Assembly: GCF_004526345.1 (NCBI RefSeq)
Contig: NZ_CP038213.1
Span: forward strand, 1,550,001 to 1,614,000
Direction of reading: 5' to 3'
Length of the DNA stretch: 64,000 nucleotides
Source of the DNA: Ornithinimicrobium flavum
Lineage (GTDB): Bacteria; Actinomycetota; Actinomycetes; Actinomycetales; Dermatophilaceae
This document shows positions 16,274 to 25,603 of this stretch, piece after piece. The first letter of the stretch is position 1, and every line of letters starts with the position of its first letter. The notes beneath the pieces are model-generated. The model made no database searches. It was not told the origin of the DNA and saw only the letters and a program-made list of their open reading frames with translations. Position numbers and translations under genes: made by a program.

Positions 16274-17203
16274 TCAGTCGCCGAAGCGCTCGCGCAGCGT
16301 CACCAGCTCGACCGCGTGCTCGTCCAGCGCCCGGTCCTCCTCGCTCACCGGCTCCCAGCGCGGCACCGTCACGGCCTGGCGCTCGTCGTCGAGGACGACG
16401 AAGACGGTGCGGCAGAAGGTGGTCAGCTGAAGGTCGCCGGTGGCGGGGTCGCCCGAGCGGACGTGGACGCCGACGTGCACCGCGTGCGGGCCGGTGTGCA
16501 GCAGCCGCGCCTCGACCTCGACGAGGTCGCCGATCCGCAGCGGCTGGTAGAAGCGGACACCGCCGGTGAAGATGGCGACGTTGCGGGGGTCGTGGGTCCA
16601 CCGGGTCACCAGCACGTGCGCGGCCTCGTCGATCCAGCGCATGACGATGCCGCCGTGGACCTTGCCGCCCCAGTTGACGTCGGTCGGCGCGGCCAGGAAG
16701 CGGAGCACCTCGCGCGGGGCGGTCCCGGCGTCACTGTAGGTCTGGCGCTCCATCGCCGCCTGCACCTGTGCGCGCAGCTCCTTGCGCCGCTCGCCCCACT
16801 CGGCGAGGAGCTGCTCCTCCATGGAGCGGGGCTCCAGGGTGGGGACGGGCGTGGGACGCCCGTCGCCGTCGACCGCGACGAAGATCATGAGGCACCGCGT
16901 CGCCGGCTCGAGCCCGCCCGTCGTCGGAGGTCCCGAGCTGACCTGGACGGTCACGTGCATGCTGGAACGGCCGGTGAGGATGACCCGCGCCCTCGCCTCC
17001 ACCAGGTCGCCGACCTCGACGGGCCGGGTGAAGCGGACGTTGCCGACGTACGCGGTCACCGTGTACCCCCCGCTCCACCGGGCGGCCGCGGCGTACCCCG
17101 CCTTGTCGATCCACTCCAGCACCCGCCCGGCGCTCACGCTGCCGGACTGGCCGGCGTCGGTGGGCGCGGCGAGGAAGCGCATCGTGATCTCGGGGTCGGG
17201 CAC
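16274..17203 (-). CDS. Acyl-CoA thioesterase with two hotdog domains
   Basis: About 309 residues with two tandem hotdog (4HBT) domains of the cytosolic acyl-CoA hydrolase type. Each begins with the same phrase, MRFLAAPTDAGQSGSVSAGRVLEWIDKAG near the start and LRFLAAPTDVNWGGKVHGGIVMRWIDEAA near residue 168, and each carries an RFTRP/RFYQP strand. Such enzymes hydrolyse acyl-CoA to the free acid and CoA. The first domain has Gly/Ser where the second has HGG, so the active sites may differ. GTG 17203 is preferred; a GTG at 17260 would add 19 residues but would leave only 32 bases to the divergent gene. Confidence 0.87.
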   Translation of the reverse strand: MPDPEITMRFLAAPTDAGQSGSVSAGRVLEWIDKAGYAAAARWSGGYTVTAYVGNVRFTRPVEVGDLVEARARVILTGRSSMHVTVQVSSGPPTTGGLEPATRCLMIFVAVDGDGRPTPVPTLEPRSMEEQLLAEWGERRKELRAQVQAAMERQTYSDAGTAPREVLRFLAAPTDVNWGGKVHGGIVMRWIDEAAHVLVTRWTHDPRNVAIFTGGVRFYQPLRIGDLVEVEARLLHTGPHAVHVGVHVRSGDPATGDLQLTTFCRTVFVVLDDERQAVTVPRWEPVSEEDRALDEHAVELVTLRERFGD

Positions 17204-17292
17204 GAGGTCAGGGTATGCCCGGGCCGGAGGGCCGTGGGCGACACGCACGGGGGACGACACGCCCCGGAGAGAGGTCGCCGTACCGTGGGCAG

Positions 17293-19368
17293 ATGCAGAT
17301 GGCGACGACCCCGGGCGGGGTCTCGCGCCCCGGGCCGGACCGCCAGCGTGACGTGAGACGCGACGGCGGCGGGTGGCTCGCCCTGCCTGCCTTCCTCCTG
17401 GCCTCCATGGTCTACCTCGAGGTCCTCCTGAGGGCGCGGACCGGGGCGCACCTCCTGTCCGTCGGCCTGCTCCACGCCGTCCTGTTCTCGGCCGTCGCCG
17501 CGCTCCTGCTCACCCTGGTGGCGGGGCTGCTGGCCGGTCGCGCCCGGGACGTCGTGGTGGGCCTGGTGCTGACCCTCCTCACCCTGCTCTTCGCGACCCA
17601 GCTCATCTACTACGACACCTTCCAGACCTTCTACACCGTCTTCTCCGCGACGAACGCGGGGCAGGTGACGGAGTTCGCCGGGGTGATCGTCGACAAGGTG
17701 GCCGAGAACGCCGCCTGGTTGCTCCTGGCCGCCGTCCCCCTTCTCGCCTTCCTCCTCTCCCGGATCCGGGTCGGTCCTCGACCACGGCACAGCTGGCCCC
17801 GGCGAGGCGTCATCGTCGGTCTGCTGGCCGTCGTGCTCGTGGCCGCGCTGACGGGGATCCGGCTCGGGGACCGGGAGCGCAACAGCGCCTACGACATGTA
17901 CTACCGGGCCCAGCACCCGGTGACCTCGGTCGAGCGGCTGGGGCTGGTCACGACCATGCGGGTCGATCTGCAGCGCAACCTCCTCGGGATCGGGGCGACG
18001 GACACGCTCCCGCCGCCACCCCCGGTCGCCGCGCCGGTGCCGCATACCCCGGGGTCGCCTCCCCCCGACCGCGCGGGTCGGGACGAGGCGGCCGTCACGA
18101 CCGCGGTGCCCGAGGCGGCCGCCCCGCCCGACCTCGGGGTCAACGCCCTCGACATCGACTTCGAGGAGCTGGCTGCCGCCGATGTCGACGACGACGAGCT
18201 CCGCGCCCTGCACCAGTACTTCGGCTCCCGCCCGCCGTCGGCCAGGAATGAGCACACCGGGATGTTCGAGGGCTACAACCTCGTGCTCATCACGGCCGAG
18301 GCCTACTCCCACCTGGCGGTCGACCCCGAGCTGACGCCCACGTTGCACAAGCTCACGCAGGAGGGCTTCCGGTTCCCCGACGCCTACACCCCTATCTGGG
18401 GCGTGAGCACCTCGGACGGGGAGTATGTCGCCACCACCGGTCTGATCCCCAAGCCCGGGGTGTGGAGCATGTACCAGTCCGGCGACAACGCGATGCCCTT
18501 CGCGCTGGGCAACCAGCTGCGCCGCCTCGGCTACGCCACCTTCGCCTACCACAACCACACCTGGGACTACTACCGACGCGACGTCTCCCACCCCAACCTC
18601 GGCTACGACTACAAGGGGGTCGGCAACGGCCTGGACATCGCGACGACCTGGCCGGGGTCGGACGTGGAGATGATCGAGGTCACGATGCCGGAGGTGCTCG
18701 CGGAGGAGCCCTTCCACGCCTACTACATGACCGTGAGCGGGCACCTGCAGTACAACTTCGGCGGCAACTTCATCGCAGCCAAGAACCGCGAGCTCGTCGA
18801 GGACCTGCCCTACACCGACGCGGGCAAGGCCTACCTGGCCACCCAGATCGAGCTCGACCGGGCGCTGGAGCTGCTGCTCGAGCAGCTGGAGGAGGCCGGG
18901 GTGGCCGAGCGCACCCTCATCGTCGTCAGCTCCGACCACTACCCCTACGGCCTGACCCAGGAGGAGATCGAGGACCTCGCCGGCTCCGACGTCGACGGGG
19001 TCGAGCTCTACCGCAACAGCATCCTCATGTACGCCCCGGGTATGGAGCCCGAGACCGTCGACGAACCCGTGTCGAGCCTGGACATCCTGCCGACGGTCTC
19101 CAACCTGCTGGGGCTGGAGTTCGACTCCCGGCTGCTCATGGGACGGGACGTCTTCTCCGACGCCGAGCCGCTGGTCATCTTCAGCGACCGCAGCTTCCTC
19201 ACCGACCTCGGGCACTACGACAGCATCACCCGGGAGTTCACCCCCGTCGAGGGCGTCGACGTGCCGGAGGGGTACGTGCAGGCGATCGCCGACGAGGTCG
19301 ACCGGCGGTTCTCCTCCTCGGCGCTGGTGCTCGACCGTGACTACTACTCGATCGTGGCCGACCGGTGA
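17293..19368 (+). CDS. LTA-synthase-like membrane sulfatase/phosphoglycerol transferase
   Basis: 691 residues. Five membrane helices lie within about the first 195 residues, followed by a Pro/Ala-rich linker and an extracellular sulfatase-fold domain. Segments that match the LtaS/MdoB group are ITAEAYSHLA (metal Glu), GVSTSDGEYVATTG (the Thr of STSDGE aligns with the catalytic Thr of LtaS), HNHTWDYYRRD and the metal pair in VSSDHYPYG. The family transfers phosphoglycerol from phosphatidylglycerol to a surface polymer or glycan. Acceptor is unknown; actinobacteria of this group may make lipoteichoic-acid-like or other polyol-phosphate polymers. ATG 17299 is an alternative start. No operon partner. 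Confidence 0.85.
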   Translation: MQMATTPGGVSRPGPDRQRDVRRDGGGWLALPAFLLASMVYLEVLLRARTGAHLLSVGLLHAVLFSAVAALLLTLVAGLLAGRARDVVVGLVLTLLTLLFATQLIYYDTFQTFYTVFSATNAGQVTEFAGVIVDKVAENAAWLLLAAVPLLAFLLSRIRVGPRPRHSWPRRGVIVGLLAVVLVAALTGIRLGDRERNSAYDMYYRAQHPVTSVERLGLVTTMRVDLQRNLLGIGATDTLPPPPPVAAPVPHTPGSPPPDRAGRDEAAVTTAVPEAAAPPDLGVNALDIDFEELAAADVDDDELRALHQYFGSRPPSARNEHTGMFEGYNLVLITAEAYSHLAVDPELTPTLHKLTQEGFRFPDAYTPIWGVSTSDGEYVATTGLIPKPGVWSMYQSGDNAMPFALGNQLRRLGYATFAYHNHTWDYYRRDVSHPNLGYDYKGVGNGLDIATTWPGSDVEMIEVTMPEVLAEEPFHAYYMTVSGHLQYNFGGNFIAAKNRELVEDLPYTDAGKAYLATQIELDRALELLLEQLEEAGVAERTLIVVSSDHYPYGLTQEEIEDLAGSDVDGVELYRNSILMYAPGMEPETVDEPVSSLDILPTVSNLLGLEFDSRLLMGRDVFSDAEPLVIFSDRSFLTDLGHYDSITREFTPVEGVDVPEGYVQAIADEVDRRFSSSALVLDRDYYSIVADR

Positions 19369-19405
19369 GCTGGCCGCTGCGGGTGCCGGAGCTGAGGCAC
19401 GGATC

Positions 19406-19445
19406 GTGACCCCTTGTGGTCGTCAGCACGACCACAACCGGTCAC
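19406..19445. terminator. Bidirectional terminator between LtaS-like and SQR-like genes
   Basis: TTGTGGTCGT and ACGACCACAA pair around loop CAGC; a two-base internal mismatch separates this from a further GTGACC/GGTCAC stem. The 18-position hairpin lies between convergent genes. Confidence 0.85.
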
Positions 19446-19467
19446 GGTGTGGCCGGGGGAGCGACGC

Positions 19468-20652
19468 TCAGGGGATGAGCCGCCCCTTGAGCAGGGAGCG
19501 GAAGTAGATCACGGGCTCGACGTAGCGGTCGAAGGCCCACAGCCAGCGGCGGGGCACGGTGAGGTCGGTCAGGCCGGTCGTCTGCTGCTGGGCACCGGTG
19601 CGGTCGAACTCGGCGAGGAAGAGGCGTCGCCGGTCGACCGTGATCGGGATGATCGTGTAGCCGTCGTACTCCCGCAACGGGTCCCCGAGCCGGTGCGCCC
19701 GGATGTTGTCGGCGAGGATCTCGACCTGCCGGCGCAGCGCGCCGCCCGAGGGCCGGGTGCGCAGGGCGGCGACGTCGCCGAGGCTCCATACCCTCGGGGC
19801 GGTGCGGGAGGCCATCGTCGCGGGGTCGACGTCCACCTGGCCGACGCCGTCCTCGGCCGCCAGCGGGGCCAGCCAGGAGGGGCCCCGGTAGTGCGGGACG
19901 ACGAAGGCGTGGTCCACCCCGTCGACGAGGACGCCCCGACCGGCGCCGCCGAGGGTGACGGTGCGCGCCGCGTGGTCGACCTCGGCCACGGTCGAGCCGT
20001 GGTGGACGGTGACACCGGCCTCCGCCAGGGGGAGCTCCAGGCGGCGGTCGGCGAAGGGGAGGTCCAGCACCGAGGCGTACGGCGTCACGAGGTGCACGTC
20101 GATCTGGCCGAGCACGCCCTGCTCGCGCCAGTGGTCGAGGGCCAGGAAGAGCGGCTTGAGCGCCGTCCCACCGCAGGGGGAGGGCTCGGGCGGGACGGTG
20201 AAGACCACCCGGCCGTGCGTCATACCCCGGATCGCCGTCCACGTCCGCTCGGCCTGCGTCTTCAGGTGCGCGGTGCTCGACCAGCCGGCGGCCATCGCCG
20301 CCGCCAGGCCGGGTACGGCGTCCAGGTCCTCCTCGAGGCCGGTCGCCAGCACGAGGTCGCCGTAGCCGACCCGCTCCCCGGACTCCAGCTCCAGCTCCCG
20401 CTCGGCGGGGTGGACGGCGACGGCGGTCGTCGGGAGCCAGGTGCACCCGTCGGGCACCACCGAGTCGGCGGGGCGGGTGAGCTCGCTCATCGACGCCTGA
20501 CCGCCGGCGACGTAGTTGAGCATCGGCCGGTAGCGGTGCGGGCGGTCGGGGGTGACGATCGCGACGTCCCGGGCTCCGATCCGCCGCAGCCGTGCGGCCA
20601 GGGAGATGCCGGCGTTGCCTCCGCCGACGATGACGACGTCGTGCCAGGCCAT
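19468..20652 (-). CDS. SQR/FCSD-like NAD(P)/FAD-dependent oxidoreductase
   Basis: 394 residues. The FAD motif [18 protein letters not shown] is at the N-terminus and [14 protein letters not shown] follows, as in sulfide:quinone oxidoreductase relatives. The middle contains [23 protein letters not shown] with one Cys at the position typical of this group, and the C-terminal FAD segment [22 protein letters not shown]. The C-terminal tail [21 protein letters not shown] resembles the membrane-binding end of SQR. Electron donor may be sulfide or another small reductant passing electrons to quinone; not certain because only one redox Cys is clear. Single gene, terminator downstream. Confidence 0.83.
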   Translation of the reverse strand: MAWHDVVIVGGGNAGISLAARLRRIGARDVAIVTPDRPHRYRPMLNYVAGGQASMSELTRPADSVVPDGCTWLPTTAVAVHPAERELELESGERVGYGDLVLATGLEEDLDAVPGLAAAMAAGWSSTAHLKTQAERTWTAIRGMTHGRVVFTVPPEPSPCGGTALKPLFLALDHWREQGVLGQIDVHLVTPYASVLDLPFADRRLELPLAEAGVTVHHGSTVAEVDHAARTVTLGGAGRGVLVDGVDHAFVVPHYRGPSWLAPLAAEDGVGQVDVDPATMASRTAPRVWSLGDVAALRTRPSGGALRRQVEILADNIRAHRLGDPLREYDGYTIIPITVDRRRLFLAEFDRTGAQQQTTGLTDLTVPRRWLWAFDRYVEPVIYFRSLLKGRLIP

Positions 20653-20826
20653 GGGTGCTCCTTCATCGACGGGGTCGTGCAGGGGTCTGACCCGACCCTA
20701 GTTGCGAGGCGGCGGGCCCGCCCGGTGGACGGGGTGAGCGGGGAGGCGGGCCGCTCGGTTAGCCTGACGCGCACCCATACGACGGACGGGGCGCAGCGGC
20801 CCCGGCCAGGACGGCAGGAGAGCGAC

Positions 20827-21974
20827 GTGCGCATCGGCATCCTCACCGGCGGCGGTGACGTCCCCGGACTCAACCCGTGCATCAAGGCCGTGGTCAACCG
20901 CGTCCACGAACAGGGTCACCAGGTCACCGGCATCCGGCGGGGTGGGGCGGTCTGCTGAGCACGGACCTCGACGATCCGGCGTCGGTGGCCGAGAACCTCG
21001 TCGACCTCGACCCCGTGGGCGTCCGCACCGTCGACCGGACCGGCGGCACCTTCCTGCACAGCTCGCGCACCAACCCCGGGAAGGTGAAGGGCGGCGACGT
21101 CCCCGACTTCCTGGCCGGCTCGGTCAAGGGCGACGGGCCGCACGACCTGACGCCGCACGTCCTGCGGGTGATCGAGGCCGCCGGCATCGACGTGCTCATC
21201 CCCATCGGGGGCGACGACACGCTGTCCTACGGGCTGCGGATGCACCAGGAGGGCGTGCCGACGATCGCCATCCCCAAGACGATGGACAACGACGTCAACG
21301 GCACCGACTACTGCATCGGCTTCTCCACCGCGGTGACCCGGGGCGTGCAGTTCATCCACAACCTGCGCACCTCCACCGGGTCCCACGAGCGGATCGCCGT
21401 GGTCGAGCTGTTCGGACGCTACTCCGGGGAGACCTCGCTGATCACGGCCTACCTGGCCGGGGTGGACCGGGCGCTGATCCCGGAGGTGCCCTTCGACATC
21501 GACCGGGTCTGCGAGCTGCTGCTGGCCGACAAGGCCGCCAACCCCTCCAACTACGCGATGGTGACGATCTCGGAGGGGGCGACCGTCCGCGGCGGGGACA
21601 TGATGCTCTCCGGCGAGGCCGACGCCTACGGCCACCGCAAGCTCGGCGGCATCGGGCAGGTCACCGGCGAGCTCATCAAGGAACGGACGGGCGAGGGCAT
21701 CGTCTACCAGCAGGTCGGCTACCTCATGCGCTCGGGCAGCCCCGACTCCCTCGACCTCATGGTCGCCACCAACTACGCCGTCATGGCCGCCGACCTGGCC
21801 CTCGACGGGTCGACCGGCCGGATGGTGGCGCTGCGCAACGGCAGCTACAGCAGCGTGCCGATCTCCGTGACCGGCGAGGGGGTCAAGCGGGTCGACGTTG
21901 GCGAGCTCTACGACGCGGAGCGCTACCGGCCGATGGTGCGCCACGTGCGCGGCAAGCCGATGTTCCTCTACTGA
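20827..21974 (+). pseudogene. pfkA: 6-phosphofructokinase with pyrophosphate-type residues, frameshifted
   Basis: One base added in the G-rich stretch near 20938 joins [20 protein letters not shown] to the rest and gives 382 residues. It phosphorylates fructose 6-phosphate in glycolysis. Two positions separate donors in this family: GGDDT (Asp) and PKTMDND (Lys), where ATP enzymes have GGDGS and PGTIDND. Both are of the pyrophosphate-dependent type here. GTG at 20827 with GGAGAG upstream is the start. Because the enzyme is central to metabolism and the rest of the frame is clean, the frameshift is probably a read error. Confidence 0.87.
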
Positions 21975-22072
21975 CCCCGGGGCTCACCGCCCACCCCGCG
22001 GGTATGGTGCAGCGTGCGGCCGGTGGCGCCCCCCCTGCTTGCCCCGGCCGCGGCGCCCGAGACACTGACCCC

Positions 22073-22624
22073 ATGACCTCCGGCACCGACCTGGCCCGCG
22101 CCGTCCTCCTCGACGGCTTCCAGCGCATCGAGGAGGGCGTGCGGAATGTCCTCGAGGGGCTGCACGCCGATGACCTGGTGTGGCGGCCCGGACCGGGGGC
22201 CAACCCGGTCGGGTGGCTGCTGTGGCACCTGAGCCGCCAGCAGGACGCCCAGCTCGCCGCGATCGCGGGGGAGGAGGAGGTCTGGCTGGCCGGCGGGTGG
22301 CGGGAGCGCTTCGACCTGCCGTACGGGCCGGACGCGCACGGCTACGGCCAGGCCGTCGATGAGGTCGGCCGATTCACGATCGAGGACCCGTCCCTGCTCA
22401 CCGGGTATGCCGCAGCCGTGCGCGACCTCACCGCCCGCCTGCTCGCGAGCCTGGGCGAGGAGGACTACGCGCGGGTCGTTGACGACAGCTGGGACCCGCC
22501 GGTCACCGCGGCGGTCCGGATCTACTCCGTGCTCGAGGACGCGGCCAAGCACCTCGGGCAGGCGGAGTACGTCAAGGGCCTGCTCCTGGCCGGACGGGAT
22601 GCGCCGTCGCGACGCTCCCCGTGA
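22073..22624 (+). CDS. DinB/DUF664-family metal-dependent protein
   Basis: 183 residues of the DinB-like four-helix bundle, the superfamily of mycothiol- and bacillithiol-dependent enzymes. Metal-ligand positions are WLLWHLSRQQDAQ (first His) and AAKHLGQAEYVKGL near the C-terminus (second His); a conserved GWLLWHL phrase and DLPYGPDAHGYG follow the DUF664 pattern. Reaction unknown. It lies about 100 bases after the phosphofructokinase gene and is convergent with the deaminase gene. Confidence 0.8.
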   Translation: MTSGTDLARAVLLDGFQRIEEGVRNVLEGLHADDLVWRPGPGANPVGWLLWHLSRQQDAQLAAIAGEEEVWLAGGWRERFDLPYGPDAHGYGQAVDEVGRFTIEDPSLLTGYAAAVRDLTARLLASLGEEDYARVVDDSWDPPVTAAVRIYSVLEDAAKHLGQAEYVKGLLLAGRDAPSRRSP

Positions 22625-22646
22625 CGACCGGGCGGCGGGTCGGGGG

Positions 22647-23142
22647 TCACGCGCCGGTCCCGGGTCCCTGGGCCGCGTGAGCCGCTGCGTGCAGCGCCCG
22701 CACCTCGTCCGCCAGCTGGGGGACGGGCCCCGCGACATGCGCCGACGGGACGACGGTCGAGATCGGCAGCGGCGCGACCGGATCGCGCGGCACGTCGAGG
22801 TCGGCCAGCCATGCCCCGAGCTGCTCGGTGGAGGTGGCGTGGACGATCCGGCCCAGACCGACCCTGGCATGGGCGGCGGCGCACATGGGGCAGTGCTCGC
22901 CGGAGGTGTAGACCGTGGCGGACCTGCGCTCCTCCGGTGCCAGGTGCGCCGCGGCCCACCGGGCGATGGCGAGCTCCGGGTGCTGCGTGCGGTCGCCACC
23001 GCCGACGCGGTTGCGGTCCTCGTGCAGGACCCGCCCGTCCGCGGCGACGAGGAGGGAGCCGAAGGGTTCGTCCCCGGCCCGCCACCGCCTCGGCCGCCAG
23101 CTCCACGCACCGGCGCAGGTGTCGCAGGTCGACCTCGGTCAC
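22647..23142 (-). pseudogene. Nucleoside/CMP deaminase-family protein, frameshifted
   Basis: Removing one base near 23076 gives a 164-residue zinc-dependent deaminase of the cytidine/tRNA-adenosine deaminase fold. Zinc ligands and catalytic Glu are visible: HPELAIARW (H-P-E) and GEHCPMCAAAHARVG (PCxxC type). GDEPFGSLLVAADGRVL matches the first strand. These enzymes remove an amino group from a nucleobase (guanine, cytosine or adenine). GTG at 23142 has GGAAG upstream. It appears to be translationally coupled to the SRPBCC gene before it. Confidence 0.72.
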
Positions 23143-23573
23143 CCCAGCTTCCGCGGTCCCCCCGGCCAGGTAGGGCGCGAGGTTGCCCAGGACGAACTCC
23201 CATCCCTGCCGGTAGCCCTCCGCACCCGTCCCGTCGGCGACGTCGTGGGTCACCACGACGAGGGTGGCGGCACCCTCGGCCGTCAGCGCGACCAGACCCG
23301 CTCGCGGGGCGGGTCCGCGACCTCCCCCTCCCAGGTCCACGTCATCGCGAGTCGGTGGCCGGGATCCACCTGCGTGAAGATCCCGTGCACCCCGACCCCG
23401 GCACCGGGACTGCAGGCGCGGTAGAAGCCGCCAGGGCGAGCGTCCACCTCATACCTGCTGTCGGGCCAGTGCGGCCACCACCACCGGGCCCAGGCCTCGG
23501 CCCGCGTCCAGGCGCGCCAGAGCGCGTCCGGAGGGGCGGCGACGGTCGTCGTCACCACGAGGGGAGCGTGCAC
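23139..23573 (-). pseudogene. SRPBCC/AHSA1-family protein, frameshifted
   Basis: The N-terminal part (VTTTVAAPPDALWRAWTRAEAWARWWWP, GGFYRACSPGAGVGVHGIF) and C-terminal part (LTAEGAATLVVVTHDVADGTGAEGYRQGWEFVLGNLAPYL) of an AHSA1-type START-fold protein are in different frames; one added base near 23294 joins them. The C-terminal frame runs without a stop into the deaminase. Removing one base from the C6 run at 23158-23163 gives a TGA at 23139-23141 that overlaps the deaminase GTG, which I consider more likely than a true fusion. Ligand and role unknown. Confidence 0.65.
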
Positions 23574-23630
23574 CGGGGGGGACGCTACCGCAGGCCAGCG
23601 CTCCGCGCGGCCGTGCGGGACACTGGGAGG

Positions 23631-24641
23631 GTGAGTGCACCACTGGCCCCGCCGGAGGGGCAGACCGACCAGCTGCTGCCCGGGTCGATCGAGCAGCACC
23701 TGGTGACCGAGGTGCCGATGTGCACCCCCACCACGACCGCGGGGGAGCTGTGGCGGGCGATGCTCGGCCGGTCCTACGCGTCGGCGGCCGACGTGGCGGT
23801 CTGCGAGGTGCTGCCCGACGGCACGCAGCGCCTGGTGGGGCTCGTGCCGCTGGCCACCGTCCTGGCCGCCGAGCCCGCGACGGCCGTCAGGAACCTCATG
23901 GACGACGACCCGCCGGTGGTCTCCCCCGGGTTGAGCCAGGAGAAGGGCGCCTGGAAGGCGGCCCGGCACGGGGAGTCGAGCCTGGCGGTGGTGGACGAGG
24001 AGGGACGGCTGCGCGGGCTCGTGCCACCCTCGCGGCTGCTGGCCGTGCTGCTCACCGAGCACGACGAGGACCTCGCCCGCCTCGGCGGCTTCCTGAGCTC
24101 GACGGCCTCGGCCCGCCACGCCCTGGACGAGCCGCTGGGGGCCCGGCTGTGGCACCGGCTGCCGTGGCTGCTCATCGGGCTCCTCGGCTCGGCGCTGGCG
24201 GCGCTGCTGGTCCGTGGCTTCGAGACCGACCTGGAGGCGGACGTCCGGCTGGCGTTCTTCATCCCCGGGATCGTCTACATGGCCGACGCCGTCGGCACGC
24301 AGACCGAGGCCCTGGTCATCCGGGGGCTGTCGGTGGGCGTACCCGTCCGCCGGGTGGTGCGGCTGGAGTCCCTCACCGGTGTCGTCGTCGGTCTGGCGCT
24401 GGGGCTCGTCGCCCTGCCCGCGGTGGGGCTGGCGATGGGGTCCTGGCCGTTGGCCCTCACGGTCGCGCTCGCGCTGCTCGCGGCCTGCACGGTGGCCACG
24501 GGGGTGGCGATGGCCCTGCCGTGGGCGATGTCGGCCCTCGGGCGGGACCCGGCCTTCGGGTCAGGACCCCTGGCCACGGTCCTGCAGGACCTGCTCTCGC
24601 TGGTGCTGTACTTCGCGATCGCCTCGGCCGTGATGCTCTGA
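23631..24641 (+). CDS. MgtE-like divalent cation transporter with CBS pair
   Basis: 336 residues. The first 160 form a CBS-domain pair ([58 protein letters not shown]). The rest is the MgtE membrane domain with five helices ([46 protein letters not shown], ending [13 protein letters not shown]). The [14 protein letters not shown] stretch is close to the family's pore signature. The N-terminal superhelical domain of full-length MgtE (about 450 residues) is absent, as in many shorter actinobacterial members. It probably moves Mg2+ or another divalent cation. GTG start follows GGGAGG with almost no spacing, so the exact start is uncertain. Confidence 0.85.
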   Translation: MSAPLAPPEGQTDQLLPGSIEQHLVTEVPMCTPTTTAGELWRAMLGRSYASAADVAVCEVLPDGTQRLVGLVPLATVLAAEPATAVRNLMDDDPPVVSPGLSQEKGAWKAARHGESSLAVVDEEGRLRGLVPPSRLLAVLLTEHDEDLARLGGFLSSTASARHALDEPLGARLWHRLPWLLIGLLGSALAALLVRGFETDLEADVRLAFFIPGIVYMADAVGTQTEALVIRGLSVGVPVRRVVRLESLTGVVVGLALGLVALPAVGLAMGSWPLALTVALALLAACTVATGVAMALPWAMSALGRDPAFGSGPLATVLQDLLSLVLYFAIASAVML

Positions 24642-24690
24642 GGCTGACTTCTCGAAGGCTAGGGTCGGGAGCAGGGACGGAAGGACGACC

Positions 24691-25603
24691 ATGAGCGAGC
24701 AGCTGGTCCAGATCCAGGGGCTGCGCAAGCGGTTCGGCCGGGTCCAGGCCCTCGACGGGCTGGACCTCGAGGTGGGTCGGGGGGAGGTGCACGGCTTCCT
24801 CGGGCCCAACGGGTCCGGCAAGTCGACCACCCTCCGCGTGCTGCTGGGGCTGGTGCGGGCCGACAGCGGCACGGTCCGGCTCTTCGGCGGCGACCCGTGG
24901 GCCGACGCGGTGCGCCTGCACCGTCACCTGGCCTACGTGCCGGGGGAGGTGACGCTCTGGCCCGGGCTCTCCGGCGGCCAGTGCATCGACATCCTGGCCC
25001 GGGCCCACGGGCACATCGACGAGCGCCGTCGCGCCCAGCTCGTCGAGCGCTTCGACCTGGACCCGACGCGTCGCTCCCGCGACTAGTCCAAGGGCAACCG
25101 CCAGAAGGTGTCGCTGGTCGCGGCCCTCGCGGCGGACGTGGAGCTGCTCGTGCTCGACGAGCCGACGGCGGGCCTGGACCGCCTCATGGAGGAGGTCTTC
25201 CAGCAGGTGGTGCACGAGCGGCGGGCCGAGGGCACGACGGTCCTGCTGTCCAGCCACCTGATGGCCGAGGTCGAGGCACTGGCCGACCGGGTCTCGATCA
25301 TCCGCGCGGGCCGGACCGTGACGAGCGGGACGCTCACCGAGCTGAGGCGGCATACCCACAGCGCCGTGCGCGCCGTCACCCTCCGTGCCCCCGCGCTCGA
25401 GCGTCTCACCGGGGTGCAGGACGTGCGGACGGCGACCGACGCGGAGGGGCGCACCGAGGTGCACGCGAGTGCCGAGCCCGACGCGGTCGGTGCGCTCGTG
25501 GGTGCGCTGCACGAGGCCGGCCCACACCCTGACGGTGACGCCGCCCAGCCTGGACGACCACTTCCTGCAGGCCTACGCCGCCCCGGAGGAGGACCGGCCA
25601 TGA
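24691..25603 (+). pseudogene. ABC exporter ATP-binding protein, nonsense codon and frameshift
   Basis: Reconstructed length is 303 residues. Walker A is [10 protein letters not shown] near residue 40, the signature region is SKGNRQKVSLVAAL, Walker B is LLVLDEPTAGLD and the H-loop is LSSHLMAEVE. Just before the signature an in-frame TAG (25084-25086) replaces what is usually Tyr (RDYSKGNRQK), a single TAC-to-TAG change. A second lesion near 25521 (one extra base) shifts the C-terminus; corrected, it reads LTVTPPSLDDHFLQAYA and ends at 25603, overlapping the permease ATG. Typical of daunorubicin-type/multidrug ABC-2 exporters. As written, no functional ATPase can be made. Confidence 0.8.

Noticed and set aside
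17134..19215. A 693-codon minus-strand frame opposite the LtaS-like gene
   Set aside because: Low-complexity Val/Asp/Arg protein with no domain; the plus strand carries an intact sulfatase.
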